The position numbers and the translations under genes are program-made. The notes below the pieces were generated by a model. The model was not told the DNA's origin, ran no database searches, and worked only from the letters and a program-made list of their open reading frames with translations. A stretch of 20,222 nucleotides of DNA, taken from positions 1 through 20,222 of the forward strand of contig JANOSH010000075.1 in the NCBI GenBank assembly GCA_031415695.1. Reading direction: 5' to 3'. Within the stretch, counting starts at the first letter, position 1. Each line of letters starts with the position of its first letter. Of this stretch, positions 1 through 8,001 are shown piece by piece. The stretch comes from JANOSH01 sp031415695 (GTDB lineage: Bacteria; Actinomycetota; Acidimicrobiia; Acidimicrobiales; Ilumatobacteraceae).

Positions 1-921
1 CTGGGGCCGTATGCGGGGGAGTGTGGTGATGATGAGGTGTGTGTGTTGTTTATTGAGTTTGAGAACAGTCAGAAGACGCGGAGGATCTTTAACAAGGTGA
101 ATCGGCATGCGAAGCCGACGGGTCGTAGTGACAACATCATCACGAGTGAGGATGATGGGAACGCGATTGTGACTCGGTCGTTGTTGGATATGGATCGTAA
201 CGCGCCGTTGGCGGAGCGTTACGTCGATGGGCAGCGTGTGGAGTTGGTGAACTGGCAGAGCAACACGCTTGGTCAGAACAGTCGGCATCTGACGACGATC
301 AGCACGGTGTACGAAACGGTGAAGGACATCTTGCGTCATCGCGAGTTCGAGGGGTTCGACGAGAAGACGAACCCTGTGGCTCCGGCGGACAAGGTGTTGG
401 AGCGGGCGTACACGGTTGCGGCGGAGTGGTGGTCGGCGGTGCTGTCGTTGGATGCGTTCGTCAACGCCTTGGTTGATCCGGGCACGGTGGCTGAGACTCG
501 GTATGACGCGAGTCATCGGCACAGTTTGTTGTTGCGGCCGGTTGGTCAGGTTGCGTTCGTGAAGGGTTTGATCTTGGCGATCGAGCGCAGCGGTGGTCAG
601 TTGACGTTGGCTGAGGCGGTTTCTCGGTCGAATCGGATTGATTGGTCGACGTCGCCGTCGAGTATGTGGCGTGACACGATCGTGCACGCTGATGGCGTGA
701 AGATGAATGTCCGTAAGGAAGCTCAGGAGCTTGCTGCGGAGTTGATTGCCTATCTGATCGGTGACGAGTTCCTGAGCGTGGAGCAGCGTGATTCGTTGTC
801 ACGCAAGTGGAACAAGGCACGCGGCAAAGACGTCGACACCCCCATCGACAGCGTTGAGGACGACCTCATGCCAGAAGACCTCCCGTCGGTTGGCTCATCG
901 GCTGCGGAGAGTCAGCGGTGA
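1..921 (+). CDS. dndB: DndB-like DNA phosphorothioation regulator (DGQHR family), 5' end outside the window
   Basis: The reading frame is open from base 1, so this is the C-terminal part of a longer protein; the GTG at 37 is only an internal codon. The visible part opens with a segment typical of DndB/DGQHR-domain proteins: an acidic FIEFEN stretch, then SQKTRRIFNKVNRHAKPTGR, matching the family pattern in which a Q-x-x-F-x-x-N-R-x-A-K-P block follows the DGQHR motif. The DGQHR motif itself would be upstream and is not seen. In characterised Dnd systems DndB binds DNA and represses or tunes transcription of the modification genes. Here the gene converges on the minus-strand Dnd operon, with 33 bp between the stop codons. 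The first 800 bases favour G- or T-ending codons and the tail favours C-ending codons. The family call is by motif recognition; the role in this system is inferred. Confidence 0.78.
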   Translation: MGPYAGECGDDEVCVLFIEFENSQKTRRIFNKVNRHAKPTGRSDNIITSEDDGNAIVTRSLLDMDRNAPLAERYVDGQRVELVNWQSNTLGQNSRHLTTISTVYETVKDILRHREFEGFDEKTNPVAPADKVLERAYTVAAEWWSAVLSLDAFVNALVDPGTVAETRYDASHRHSLLLRPVGQVAFVKGLILAIERSGGQLTLAEAVSRSNRIDWSTSPSSMWRDTIVHADGVKMNVRKEAQELAAELIAYLIGDEFLSVEQRDSLSRKWNKARGKDVDTPIDSVEDDLMPEDLPSVGSSAAESQR

Positions 922-954
922 TGATCTACGAGCGGCCTCTGTCCGACACGCGAG

Positions 955-1425
955 CTACCAGTTCACTCCGCCCAACAGCTCCTCGACCGAGGCAGCCGAA
1001 GCACCGCCGGAGTCGCTCAGCGCAGCGGTCACCAGCTCAACGACCACCAACTCGGCAGGCTGATGACGGACATTGACTTGTTCCTGGATGTACTCCAATC
1101 CGCCGTTGGCGTACTCCTCGAAGATGGCGACGCGCTCGTCGACCCGTGCGATGTCCATGATCTCTGGGTCGTCGGTGACAACATTCGTCGCGATCATGTT
1201 TAGTAAGGCTTCACTGAAGGCCGGAGCGGTCAGGGTCTCGTACCGAATTGGGTCTCCTGCGGTCTCCGCGAACTTCGCTCGTCGCGACCACCGATAACCG
1301 ATAGCAGCAGCCAAGAGGAGAATGTCACGAAATGTGCCGAATCCGGCGTCGCCTTGCAGCTCCAACATCAGACGCTCGTGGCTTTGGGGACGCCGGATGC
1401 GGACGTCGGCCGGATTGGTGGTCAC
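955..1425 (-). CDS. Dnd system-associated protein 4 (156 aa)
   Basis: This small protein matches my recollection of the family 'DNA phosphorothioation-associated protein 4'. It has an N-terminal RIRRPQSHERLMLEL block, a central TFRDILLLAAAIGYRWSRR segment (family pattern: FKT..D.LVFAAALG followed by basic residues), and a conserved acidic/aromatic block IFEEYANGGLEYIQEQV at about residues 102-118. No catalytic motif or membrane segment is visible. The molecular function of the family is not known to me. The start is GTG at 1425, preceded by AAGGAG at 5-nt spacing, and it overlaps the dndD stop codon as GTGA, so translation is probably coupled to DndD. It is the last gene of the six-gene minus-strand operon. 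Family-level identification is strong; any mechanistic role is unknown. Confidence 0.85.
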   Translation of the reverse strand: MTTNPADVRIRRPQSHERLMLELQGDAGFGTFRDILLLAAAIGYRWSRRAKFAETAGDPIRYETLTAPAFSEALLNMIATNVVTDDPEIMDIARVDERVAIFEEYANGGLEYIQEQVNVRHQPAELVVVELVTAALSDSGGASAASVEELLGGVNW

Positions 1426-3479
1426 TTGATCTCCTTTAGCTGGGCGTAGTCGGTTTCGGCATGCCGGATGTAGGGGTACGCGTTCCCACGTAGCTCAATA
1501 TCCTCCTCGGTCGTACTGGAGAGACTGCTATGAGCCTCGATTACCCCGAGATGGCTGACGTAAGGGTTGAGCTCGGCTACAACCTTTCCGAGCCCCTGGC
1601 TCTTGCTGACCAGGACCACTAGCTGCGGAGCCATCTGAGCGAGTGCCCGGGCGACCGCCTCCTGGTAGTTCTGGTCGAGCGAGCCGAACGCTGCGTCCAT
1701 CACGATCGGGTAGGTTCCAGCGTCCTCAGGCGGCTCGCCCTCGGCTCGCCTTTCCTGCCTGAGTTCACGAGCGAGCTTCGACACTGCGGCGACGAAGCTA
1801 AGGCTGAGGATCTGGTTCTCGCCGGTGGACTTGCCGACGGGCAGCTGAACACCGTCGACATCGGTATGCAACGAAAGTTCAAAGCCTTCGCTGAGCGTCG
1901 GAATGTAGTTCTTGTAGGTGATGCTCTTGTAGACCTGCTTCAATTCAGCGTCAAGGCGCCGCCGCATTCGCTCTGACCGGATCTCCAGAATTTCCGAAAG
2001 CGCTTTGCGCACGTTCTGAACCATGTCCGAGCGGGCCCGTGCCTTCGCCGCCAATTCATCGGTAACCTCCGCGTTCTTGCGTTCCTTCGTCTTCTGCTCA
2101 ATGTCCTTATCAATGCGCTGTAGTTCGGCCGTCAGCGCTCCAATACGTCGTTGCTTTTCGCCATGACGGTTGTCCAGATCGATGCGCTTCGACTCAAGGG
2201 CCTGCACATCATCGAGTCGGCTGTTTCGCAGTTTTCCGTCAAGTTCCGACTTGGTCTCTTCAAGGCGGCTAACCAGGCTGCGCAGTTCGCCAATCCGTTT
2301 CACGATCTGCCCGAGCAAGTCGCGGAGGTCGACTCTGGCTGCCGTCATCGGCTCGATCTGCCCTCTGAGCCGTTGCCAGGCGGTCTCCACGGCCTGCAGT
2401 CCAGCACGCTGACGCCATTCGGTTACATGCTTCCACGGCTCGGTGTGATCCGCGAGCGCGGTGCCGCAGATGCATCGGCCCTCCGCAAGCAGCTGATCGA
2501 CAAACTCGCGCTTTAGTGGCGCTGGCAATGCTCCGCGTTGGTAGAGCGACTCGGCCATTGCGCTGGTCGCCTCGCCAAGGTCGTCGGTGAAGGCAAGGAA
2601 GCCTCTTGTAGCGACAAGATTGGCCCGCTCCTTAAGTGTCATCTCTAACGCTCGCCGGTTCAGCGCCAGCTGCTCAGTTACTGCATCTCGCTGCTGCTGA
2701 ACCGGGGCGAACGTGCTGTGCTGCCGGAGCAGCTCGGTGACTTTCTCTCGCTCGTCATTGAGTGTGGCGAGGTCGCTCTCCAGAATCTTTAGATCCTGCA
2801 TGTGTGTCGATTCACGCTCACGGAACGCGTCAATGGCAGCCTGGATCTCACTCGCCTTGTCGCCACCATGTTTGCGGATATCGGCGGTCAGCTTGCGGTC
2901 CAATTTCGGCAAGTGATCGAGAGCCCGTTCAACTTGCTGCAAATCTAGAAGTACCTTAATGTCCTGCTGTACCTCGCTGTACGCACTTTTCTCCACAAGC
3001 TTTTCTATTCGCTCGCCATTGAAGAAGAAGAAGCGACTAATGCTCCTGGGGAGGATCGACAGAATCTTTTCCTGGGGAGCATGCACAATCTCTGACGAGC
3101 CATCGGCGTTGGTCGTCCATAGCGCAACCTCCGGCGATGCGGGAGACTGATGGTCGGACTCCTTGCGTACCCTTGCCCGCCGCAACGCGCGAAAATGTTG
3201 GGCCTCGTGCTCAAACACGACTTCAACGCTTACCTCGGCTGAATCCCCCATCGGGGTTGACCGCCAGACGCTGTCGGTCACGAGACGTTGCTGTTGCTCC
3301 ATGTCCTGCGAGAGCGTGCCGTACAGCGCCCAAGTGAACGCGTTGAGGAAGGTCGTCTTGCCGGCACCGTTGGCACCGAAAAGCAACGTGACAGGCTTGA
3401 TCGAGTCGGAGGAAAGGTCGAAACGTTGTTCTCCCTTGAATTGCCGAAAATTGTTTAGAGTGATCGAGTGAAGCCTCAT
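1422..3479 (-). CDS. dndD: DNA sulfur modification ATPase DndD (SMC/Rad50-like, 685 aa)
   Basis: This is an SMC/Rad50-type ATPase. The N-terminus is MRLHSITLNNFRQFKGEQ, followed by a Walker A GANGAGKT at residues 35-42. The middle (about 200-330 and 375-490) is rich in charged heptad-like coiled coil and is interrupted near residue 336 by a CxC (RCICG) that resembles a reduced zinc-hook tip. The C-terminal head has an ABC signature-like STGENQ near residue 550 and a Walker B/D-loop VMDAAFGSLD near 593-601. The length fits DndD, the ATPase of the phosphorothioation complex, which is thought to use ATP hydrolysis to open or nick DNA for sulfur insertion by the DndC complex. The gene overlaps the upstream 54-aa gene (ATGA) and the downstream associated protein 4 (GTGA). 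The DndD call is supported by these phosphorothioation-associated neighbours; without them SbcC/RecF-like ATPases would compete. Confidence 0.9.
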   Translation of the reverse strand: MRLHSITLNNFRQFKGEQRFDLSSDSIKPVTLLFGANGAGKTTFLNAFTWALYGTLSQDMEQQQRLVTDSVWRSTPMGDSAEVSVEVVFEHEAQHFRALRRARVRKESDHQSPASPEVALWTTNADGSSEIVHAPQEKILSILPRSISRFFFFNGERIEKLVEKSAYSEVQQDIKVLLDLQQVERALDHLPKLDRKLTADIRKHGGDKASEIQAAIDAFRERESTHMQDLKILESDLATLNDEREKVTELLRQHSTFAPVQQQRDAVTEQLALNRRALEMTLKERANLVATRGFLAFTDDLGEATSAMAESLYQRGALPAPLKREFVDQLLAEGRCICGTALADHTEPWKHVTEWRQRAGLQAVETAWQRLRGQIEPMTAARVDLRDLLGQIVKRIGELRSLVSRLEETKSELDGKLRNSRLDDVQALESKRIDLDNRHGEKQRRIGALTAELQRIDKDIEQKTKERKNAEVTDELAAKARARSDMVQNVRKALSEILEIRSERMRRRLDAELKQVYKSITYKNYIPTLSEGFELSLHTDVDGVQLPVGKSTGENQILSLSFVAAVSKLARELRQERRAEGEPPEDAGTYPIVMDAAFGSLDQNYQEAVARALAQMAPQLVVLVSKSQGLGKVVAELNPYVSHLGVIEAHSSLSSTTEEDIELRGNAYPYIRHAETDYAQLKEIK

Positions 3480-3640
3480 GGGAGAATCTCCTTCACGACG
3501 GCAAGCAGATCGTCTGTGGCGTCATAAGCACTCACGTGTAACTTGGCTCGCTCGATCTCAAGCACGCGCTTTAAGAAAACGCGCTCCTCGGCGTTGAGCT
3601 CTTGCACCACCTGTTCCTCGGTACGTTCGCTGCTTTTCAC
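3476..3640 (-). CDS. 54-aa Dnd-operon small protein
   Basis: A short ORF fills the gap between the helicase and dndD. It starts at GTG 3640, preceded by a purine-rich GGAAGGAAG, and ends in a TGA that overlaps the dndD ATG (ATGA). The peptide begins MKSSERTEEQVVQELNAEER and continues with ERAKLHVSAYDATDD before ending KEILP. It is acidic, probably two or three helices, with no cysteines or membrane segment. It is too short for, and does not resemble, DndE. I have an unverified recollection of small proteins of 50-60 residues recurring beside DNA-modification ATPases, and the KLH/TDD/EIL pattern would fit. The tight overlap with dndD argues that it is real and made in proportion to DndD, perhaps as an accessory subunit; that role is inference. 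Confidence 0.75.
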   Translation of the reverse strand: MKSSERTEEQVVQELNAEERVFLKRVLEIERAKLHVSAYDATDDLLAVVKEILP

Positions 3641-3670
3641 TTAGATCTTCCTTCCATGTGCCCTGTTCGC

Positions 3671-5803
3671 CTACAGATGCATTAGTTGATATCGCTCTTT
3701 GAGCGGACGTAATGTTTCGAGAGTCGTCTCGTAGTTTTCGGACAACTTGCCAAACTCGTTAGCCCGTTCCAACTCTCGAACGAGCAGTCGGCGTTCAAGG
3801 TCGAAGTTGATTGGAGCGTCGGCTGCCGGCACCGCAAGATAGTCAAGGATCTCAGCGCGGTCCTTGCCGTCAGCGCGACGTAGTAGTCGGCCTCGACGCT
3901 GGACAAATTGGCGCGGATTGCTGCTGCTAGCGAGTAAATATCCCGTTCGCGCATCCGGGATGTCTACACCCTCGTCAAGACACCTCATAGCGACAAGCAC
4001 GCGTAGGTCATCGCCGGTCCCGAAGCGACGCAGCAACACCCGTCGGTCCTGACGGGGTGTTTCGGACACGTAGGAATGGGAAGCAAGATGAAGTTGATTT
4101 CCAGCGAGATCCATCACGTCTCGGAGCTGGTTCGGTCCAGCGGGCTCGCCCGGTGGCGACGGGCGTGTGCCCTCGGCACAATAGATGAGCTGAAACCATG
4201 AGTCGGAACGCGTGACCAGATCCCTACGCAAGAACTGGAGCTTGCCTTCTGCGTGCCCAAGAACTCCGGCGCGCTTGCGGAGTAAGAGACCAAGCGTCGA
4301 GGTGGGATCAGCATCCGTCAACTGCTCGCCATTGGCGATGCACGCGGCGATCCGCGCCGACAGGTCGACGTATAGTTCCGTTTCGGGATAAGTCAGCTCC
4401 ACGAGGCGCGGAACGTAGCGATAGCGGCAAAGAGCGCCGATCCTGATGGCGTCGCCCAAGCCGAGCTCGAAGACGATTGGTCCGAAGTAGTCGACGAGTG
4501 CGTCTGTGCCTTCATCGTCGAACCACCGCTCGGGGGTAGCCGACAGTGCCAAGCGGTACGTGGCATTACTCGGGAGCAATTTGCGAAAGGTCGACGAGCC
4601 AAGATTGTGGGCTTCGTCCCCGATAAGCAGGAGCGGCTGGGCGATGCGGGACAGGATCGACTGGAACCTCTCAGCAGCGAAAGATGCGTTGGTCGACACC
4701 ATCACGACGATCGGGCGTTGACCCAAGCGTGCCTCGGCGAGCTGCTCCTCAACGAGTGATAACCACTTCTCGCTGGATTCGTACACGGCGATCGGGCGGA
4801 CGCCGAAGTCCTCGACTTCGGTGATCCACTGGTCAACCAGGTGCTGGAGCGGGGCAACGATGACAACTATGAGCGGTTCCTCGCGTTGCAGCAGGGCTCC
4901 GGCAAGTTTGGTGGCGGCAATCAATGAGGTCTTGGTCTTGCCCGTGCCGGTCGCCATCTTGAGGATTCCGCGGCCGCGTTGGCGCAGCCACGCCTCGACC
5001 GCTTCGCGTTGATAGTCCCGGACATCCATCCAAGGTGGGATTGTCAAGCGTCGCTGCACGTCTGCCTTCCGGGCCGCCGGTCGCAACGCCTCTTCACGCG
5101 GAGGTAGCGGCGTGGTCCGCTCCGCACCCAACCTAATCAATCGTTCGCGAGCAACCTCAGGGAAATCTTCGACTTTTAGGCTGGGGGTCTGGTTCGCCCA
5201 CAGTTGTTCGAAGTCTTGTTCTAAGCGCAGCGCCCTAGCGCCGTCGCCGTCCACCCACCCGCGGTACACCTCAACCGATTCGAAGTTGGCGATCAGACCA
5301 CCGAGCGTCTCGTTGCTACTGCCGGTGAACCCAACCAGGTCCCCGGCCGCATCACGGAAAACCCCGAGTTTCTCGTGGTAGATGCCGACGCGTCCCTCGC
5401 GTTCTACGAACGCGAGCTTGATATCAAGCCGTCCTTCGGCGATCAGTCGCCCAACAGCTCCGAGCCCATCAAGAACGAGGTCTCGTTCCTCACCGACGAG
5501 CGCTCGCTCGGTGGCCTTGGCGATGACGGCGCGGACGTCGTAACCGCGCTCGATGTCAAGAATGTCGTCCTCGTTGAGATTGGGCGACGCTATGAGCCGC
5601 ATGGTGCCACCACGCTCAGCAAACGCCGCGATGCCCCTCGCATATAGCGCAATGCTCGTCGAGGTGAAGTAGCCGACGGCGCGGCTGTAGGTGGTCGCGA
5701 CCTGGAACGTTGGCACGTAGAAGCCCTGCACTACATCACCGCGGTCGCTGCGGTACCGATCCGCTAAAGACAGACCTCGTAGCCCAGTTGGAACTGACTT
5801 CAT
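3671..5803 (-). CDS. Phosphorothioation-linked restriction protein: PLD nuclease domain fused to SF2 helicase (710 aa)
   Basis: This two-part protein matches the Dnd-linked 'DNA phosphorothioation system restriction enzyme' family. The N-terminal 200 residues form a phospholipase-D-like nuclease fold: AVGYFTSTS near 43-51, then H143-x-K145 with GSSNET at 161-166. From about residue 250 there is a superfamily 2 DEAH helicase: a DYQREAVEAW segment, Walker A TGTGKT (285-290), DEAH (396-399), LSATPERW near 420, a DEGVDIPD segment, and motif VI QRRGRLLRR near 634-642. Proteins of this type are thought to track along DNA and cut DNA lacking the phosphorothioate mark, giving self/non-self discrimination. 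The start ATG overlaps the stop of the upstream 733-aa gene (ATGA); a 30-bp gap separates it from the 54-aa gene downstream. Catalytic residues look intact. Target specificity cannot be read from sequence. Confidence 0.88.
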   Translation of the reverse strand: MKSVPTGLRGLSLADRYRSDRGDVVQGFYVPTFQVATTYSRAVGYFTSTSIALYARGIAAFAERGGTMRLIASPNLNEDDILDIERGYDVRAVIAKATERALVGEERDLVLDGLGAVGRLIAEGRLDIKLAFVEREGRVGIYHEKLGVFRDAAGDLVGFTGSSNETLGGLIANFESVEVYRGWVDGDGARALRLEQDFEQLWANQTPSLKVEDFPEVARERLIRLGAERTTPLPPREEALRPAARKADVQRRLTIPPWMDVRDYQREAVEAWLRQRGRGILKMATGTGKTKTSLIAATKLAGALLQREEPLIVVIVAPLQHLVDQWITEVEDFGVRPIAVYESSEKWLSLVEEQLAEARLGQRPIVVMVSTNASFAAERFQSILSRIAQPLLLIGDEAHNLGSSTFRKLLPSNATYRLALSATPERWFDDEGTDALVDYFGPIVFELGLGDAIRIGALCRYRYVPRLVELTYPETELYVDLSARIAACIANGEQLTDADPTSTLGLLLRKRAGVLGHAEGKLQFLRRDLVTRSDSWFQLIYCAEGTRPSPPGEPAGPNQLRDVMDLAGNQLHLASHSYVSETPRQDRRVLLRRFGTGDDLRVLVAMRCLDEGVDIPDARTGYLLASSSNPRQFVQRRGRLLRRADGKDRAEILDYLAVPAADAPINFDLERRLLVRELERANEFGKLSENYETTLETLRPLKERYQLMHL

Positions 5804-8001
5804 AGGAGGTCCAGGATGTCATCAACGTTGGCCGTCGGAGCGACTCGTTCCAATGGCTGGGATGCCTCAAGGTGGTGACGGACACTGGTCAACATGTCGG
5901 CGATGTCCCCGTCTCCGCGGTCCCGGTACGCACCGATGACACTCACCACAGGGGAGTCCAAGGGCAACCGAATCGCCGAGGACAGCGCCGTGCGAGCGGA
6001 GTCTGAGTCGAGATCGCCACAAGCGCCGACGAGGAGCAGAGCGTCTTTCAGCGCGTTTCCGGAAAGAAGATCAATTACCTCGACTTCGAAACTACCATCG
6101 TCCCCCATTATCAGGAAGATCTCGGTGTCCGCCGGAACGTCATAGTCGATAAGGTACCGACGGATCGTGCCGAACGACGGCTGAGGGCCGGACCAGCTAA
6201 TTGACTGCGAGCCGAGTGTCGACGCAAGTTGTACCTTATCTCCAACCTCCATGTTCAGGATGCCTGCGACGGCCATCGGTGCCATGGAACCACTGCCTCG
6301 AAGGTGATCGTGCGTGACTCGAATACGGTAAATCCAGGACTTGGCTCTTCGATACAGTCGAGCCGTGCGCTCGGGCGATTTTGTTGCCTCGCGGGAGCTG
6401 CCGGCCGATCGAACGATGCCGCGTCGTAGCTCGAACGCGCCGGAGCTGGCGTAAGCGACCACACTGCTGCTGGTGACGGAGTACTTGCCGGTGATGTTCT
6501 CCACGAGGAGTTCAATCGCTATTGTGCCGCCGGCATTGGCCAGCTCTTGGCGGATAACCGACTTTATGCCGTCATACCCGTCCATTCCCCACTCGCTGAG
6601 TGCCCATCGGTCTCGATCAACGCGCTCGAATCGATCATCGATAGCCATAGCGTTTCTAAGCGATCCGGCGCTCCGTTCAATCACGAATCGTTCGATGATC
6701 TCCTGCGACGTCATCGGCCGCCCGGTAATCGATAGGATCGCGCAAGCGTAGTCCCCCACCGACTGCGTTCGAATGAAGACGTTAGCGCCGTCAATTAAGT
6801 AGCCGCAGGCGTCGAGCCACAGCCGCGTGAGTTCTTCTCGGTTCTCCGGTGTGCTCGTTTCGACGAGGTCGAGTTCCTCGATTCTCGCGACGCCGTACCT
6901 GTCAGCCCGCTCTCGAAGCTGAGCGGCGGTCCAAGTCCTGGCAGCGCTGAAGGTCGGCATGACACACCATCCGTCCTCGATCTCGTAGGCATCGTCCAAA
7001 CGATCCATGACTCGCCAAACCGGCTGGCTGACAGACTTGACTGTGCCTCCGAATGCTGGAAGCAGCCTGAGCATGTCGGACAGCGGCCTTACGGTGGCGA
7101 CTAAGGAGCTTGCGCTAGTGGCAACCATCTCGAGCGGGCCCTTAGCGAAGGCGTCCAGCATTGCGGAGCGAGCTGTGCCCTCAATCTGCCGCACTCGCTC
7201 TCGCGTGACACCAAGTTGTTGGCCAATCTGCTCAAGTGTTGCAGGGACGTTCGCGAAAAGGCGCTTCGCGAGAACTTCGACGGCCCTCGGGTCAAGTGCC
7301 ATGAGCGCGTTGTCGAGCAGCCGTGCAGCGTCTAACTCGAGGTCATGCTCGTTAAGGACTTGGTTTGCTGAGAGTTCGTGGAGCCGGTGGTGTGCTTTGC
7401 GGACTTCGTCCGGAGTGCCCTCGCTGAGCGAACCGAGCAGGGGGCCTGCCGGTAGACCGATGGCTGTTTGCCAAGACGCAACGGTGGACACGTCGTTTGC
7501 GAGGGATTGAAGCCAACCCGGCAGTCGGCGCCCCTCGAGGGAAGTGGTGACACTGGTGGGGATTCCACCGGTTCTAATGAAGCCAGGATTTGATAGGAGG
7601 GTCGAAGCGTCGGCCAGAACGCGCACGATGGCATCAACGGTGCCGATACCGACGTTTTCCCATCCCATCATCTCATCGACGTTGGTACTGATGAGATCGC
7701 CGGTGGTTAGACACTGCTTTCTGGCCAACGCGTTCATTGCCCTGGTCGGCAACTGGAGGGAGCGGAGTTGGATGTGAGAGGACAATCCCGGGAGAATCTG
7801 CCCAATCGCCCATTTGGACACCCGGCCGATCGCTAGGTCCGAGACAAGCCCGAGTCTCGTCTGCCGCTCTGCCGGAGTAGCTTCGTCGATTGAGTCGTCC
7901 CACCAGGGTGTGGCTGACGGCGAGGACGCGCCGCGCAGCCAAGGGAACACATCGAGCCAGCAGTGAGGGCGATTGGCATCCAAACTCGCCACATCAGCCA
8001 T
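5800..8001 (-). CDS. RNA polymerase alpha-CTD-like / sigma region 4-like / winged-helix multidomain DNA-binding protein (733 aa)
   Basis: I chose the ATG at 8001 because it overlaps the HNH stop codon by 8 bp; a longer frame would run through the HNH gene. Domains by eye: residues about 80-131 (LQLPTRAMNALARKQCLTT through MGWENVGIGTVDAIVRVL) resemble the helix-hairpin-helix of the RNA polymerase alpha C-terminal domain. Residues about 236-282 carry a sigma-70 region 4 helix-turn-helix, with LEQIGQQLGVTRERVRQIE at 256-274. Residues about 415-470 and 475-530 look like tandem winged-helix repeats (GRPMTSQEII ... RDRWALSEWG, then IAIELLVENI ... SSSVVAYASS). The C-terminal 150 residues are unassigned. 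No enzyme motif is visible. It may bind DNA or RNA polymerase and act as a regulator or a sensing subunit; the domain calls are moderately firm and the role is inferred. It lies between the HNH gene and the restriction helicase. Confidence 0.82.
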   Translation of the reverse strand: MADVASLDANRPHCWLDVFPWLRGASSPSATPWWDDSIDEATPAERQTRLGLVSDLAIGRVSKWAIGQILPGLSSHIQLRSLQLPTRAMNALARKQCLTTGDLISTNVDEMMGWENVGIGTVDAIVRVLADASTLLSNPGFIRTGGIPTSVTTSLEGRRLPGWLQSLANDVSTVASWQTAIGLPAGPLLGSLSEGTPDEVRKAHHRLHELSANQVLNEHDLELDAARLLDNALMALDPRAVEVLAKRLFANVPATLEQIGQQLGVTRERVRQIEGTARSAMLDAFAKGPLEMVATSASSLVATVRPLSDMLRLLPAFGGTVKSVSQPVWRVMDRLDDAYEIEDGWCVMPTFSAARTWTAAQLRERADRYGVARIEELDLVETSTPENREELTRLWLDACGYLIDGANVFIRTQSVGDYACAILSITGRPMTSQEIIERFVIERSAGSLRNAMAIDDRFERVDRDRWALSEWGMDGYDGIKSVIRQELANAGGTIAIELLVENITGKYSVTSSSVVAYASSGAFELRRGIVRSAGSSREATKSPERTARLYRRAKSWIYRIRVTHDHLRGSGSMAPMAVAGILNMEVGDKVQLASTLGSQSISWSGPQPSFGTIRRYLIDYDVPADTEIFLIMGDDGSFEVEVIDLLSGNALKDALLLVGACGDLDSDSARTALSSAIRLPLDSPVVSVIGAYRDRGDGDIADMLTSVRHHLEASQPLERVAPTANVDDILDLL

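Noticed and set aside
3476..3640. DndE
   Set aside because: At 54 residues it is about half the usual length and lacks the basic, helix-rich DndE pattern I know.
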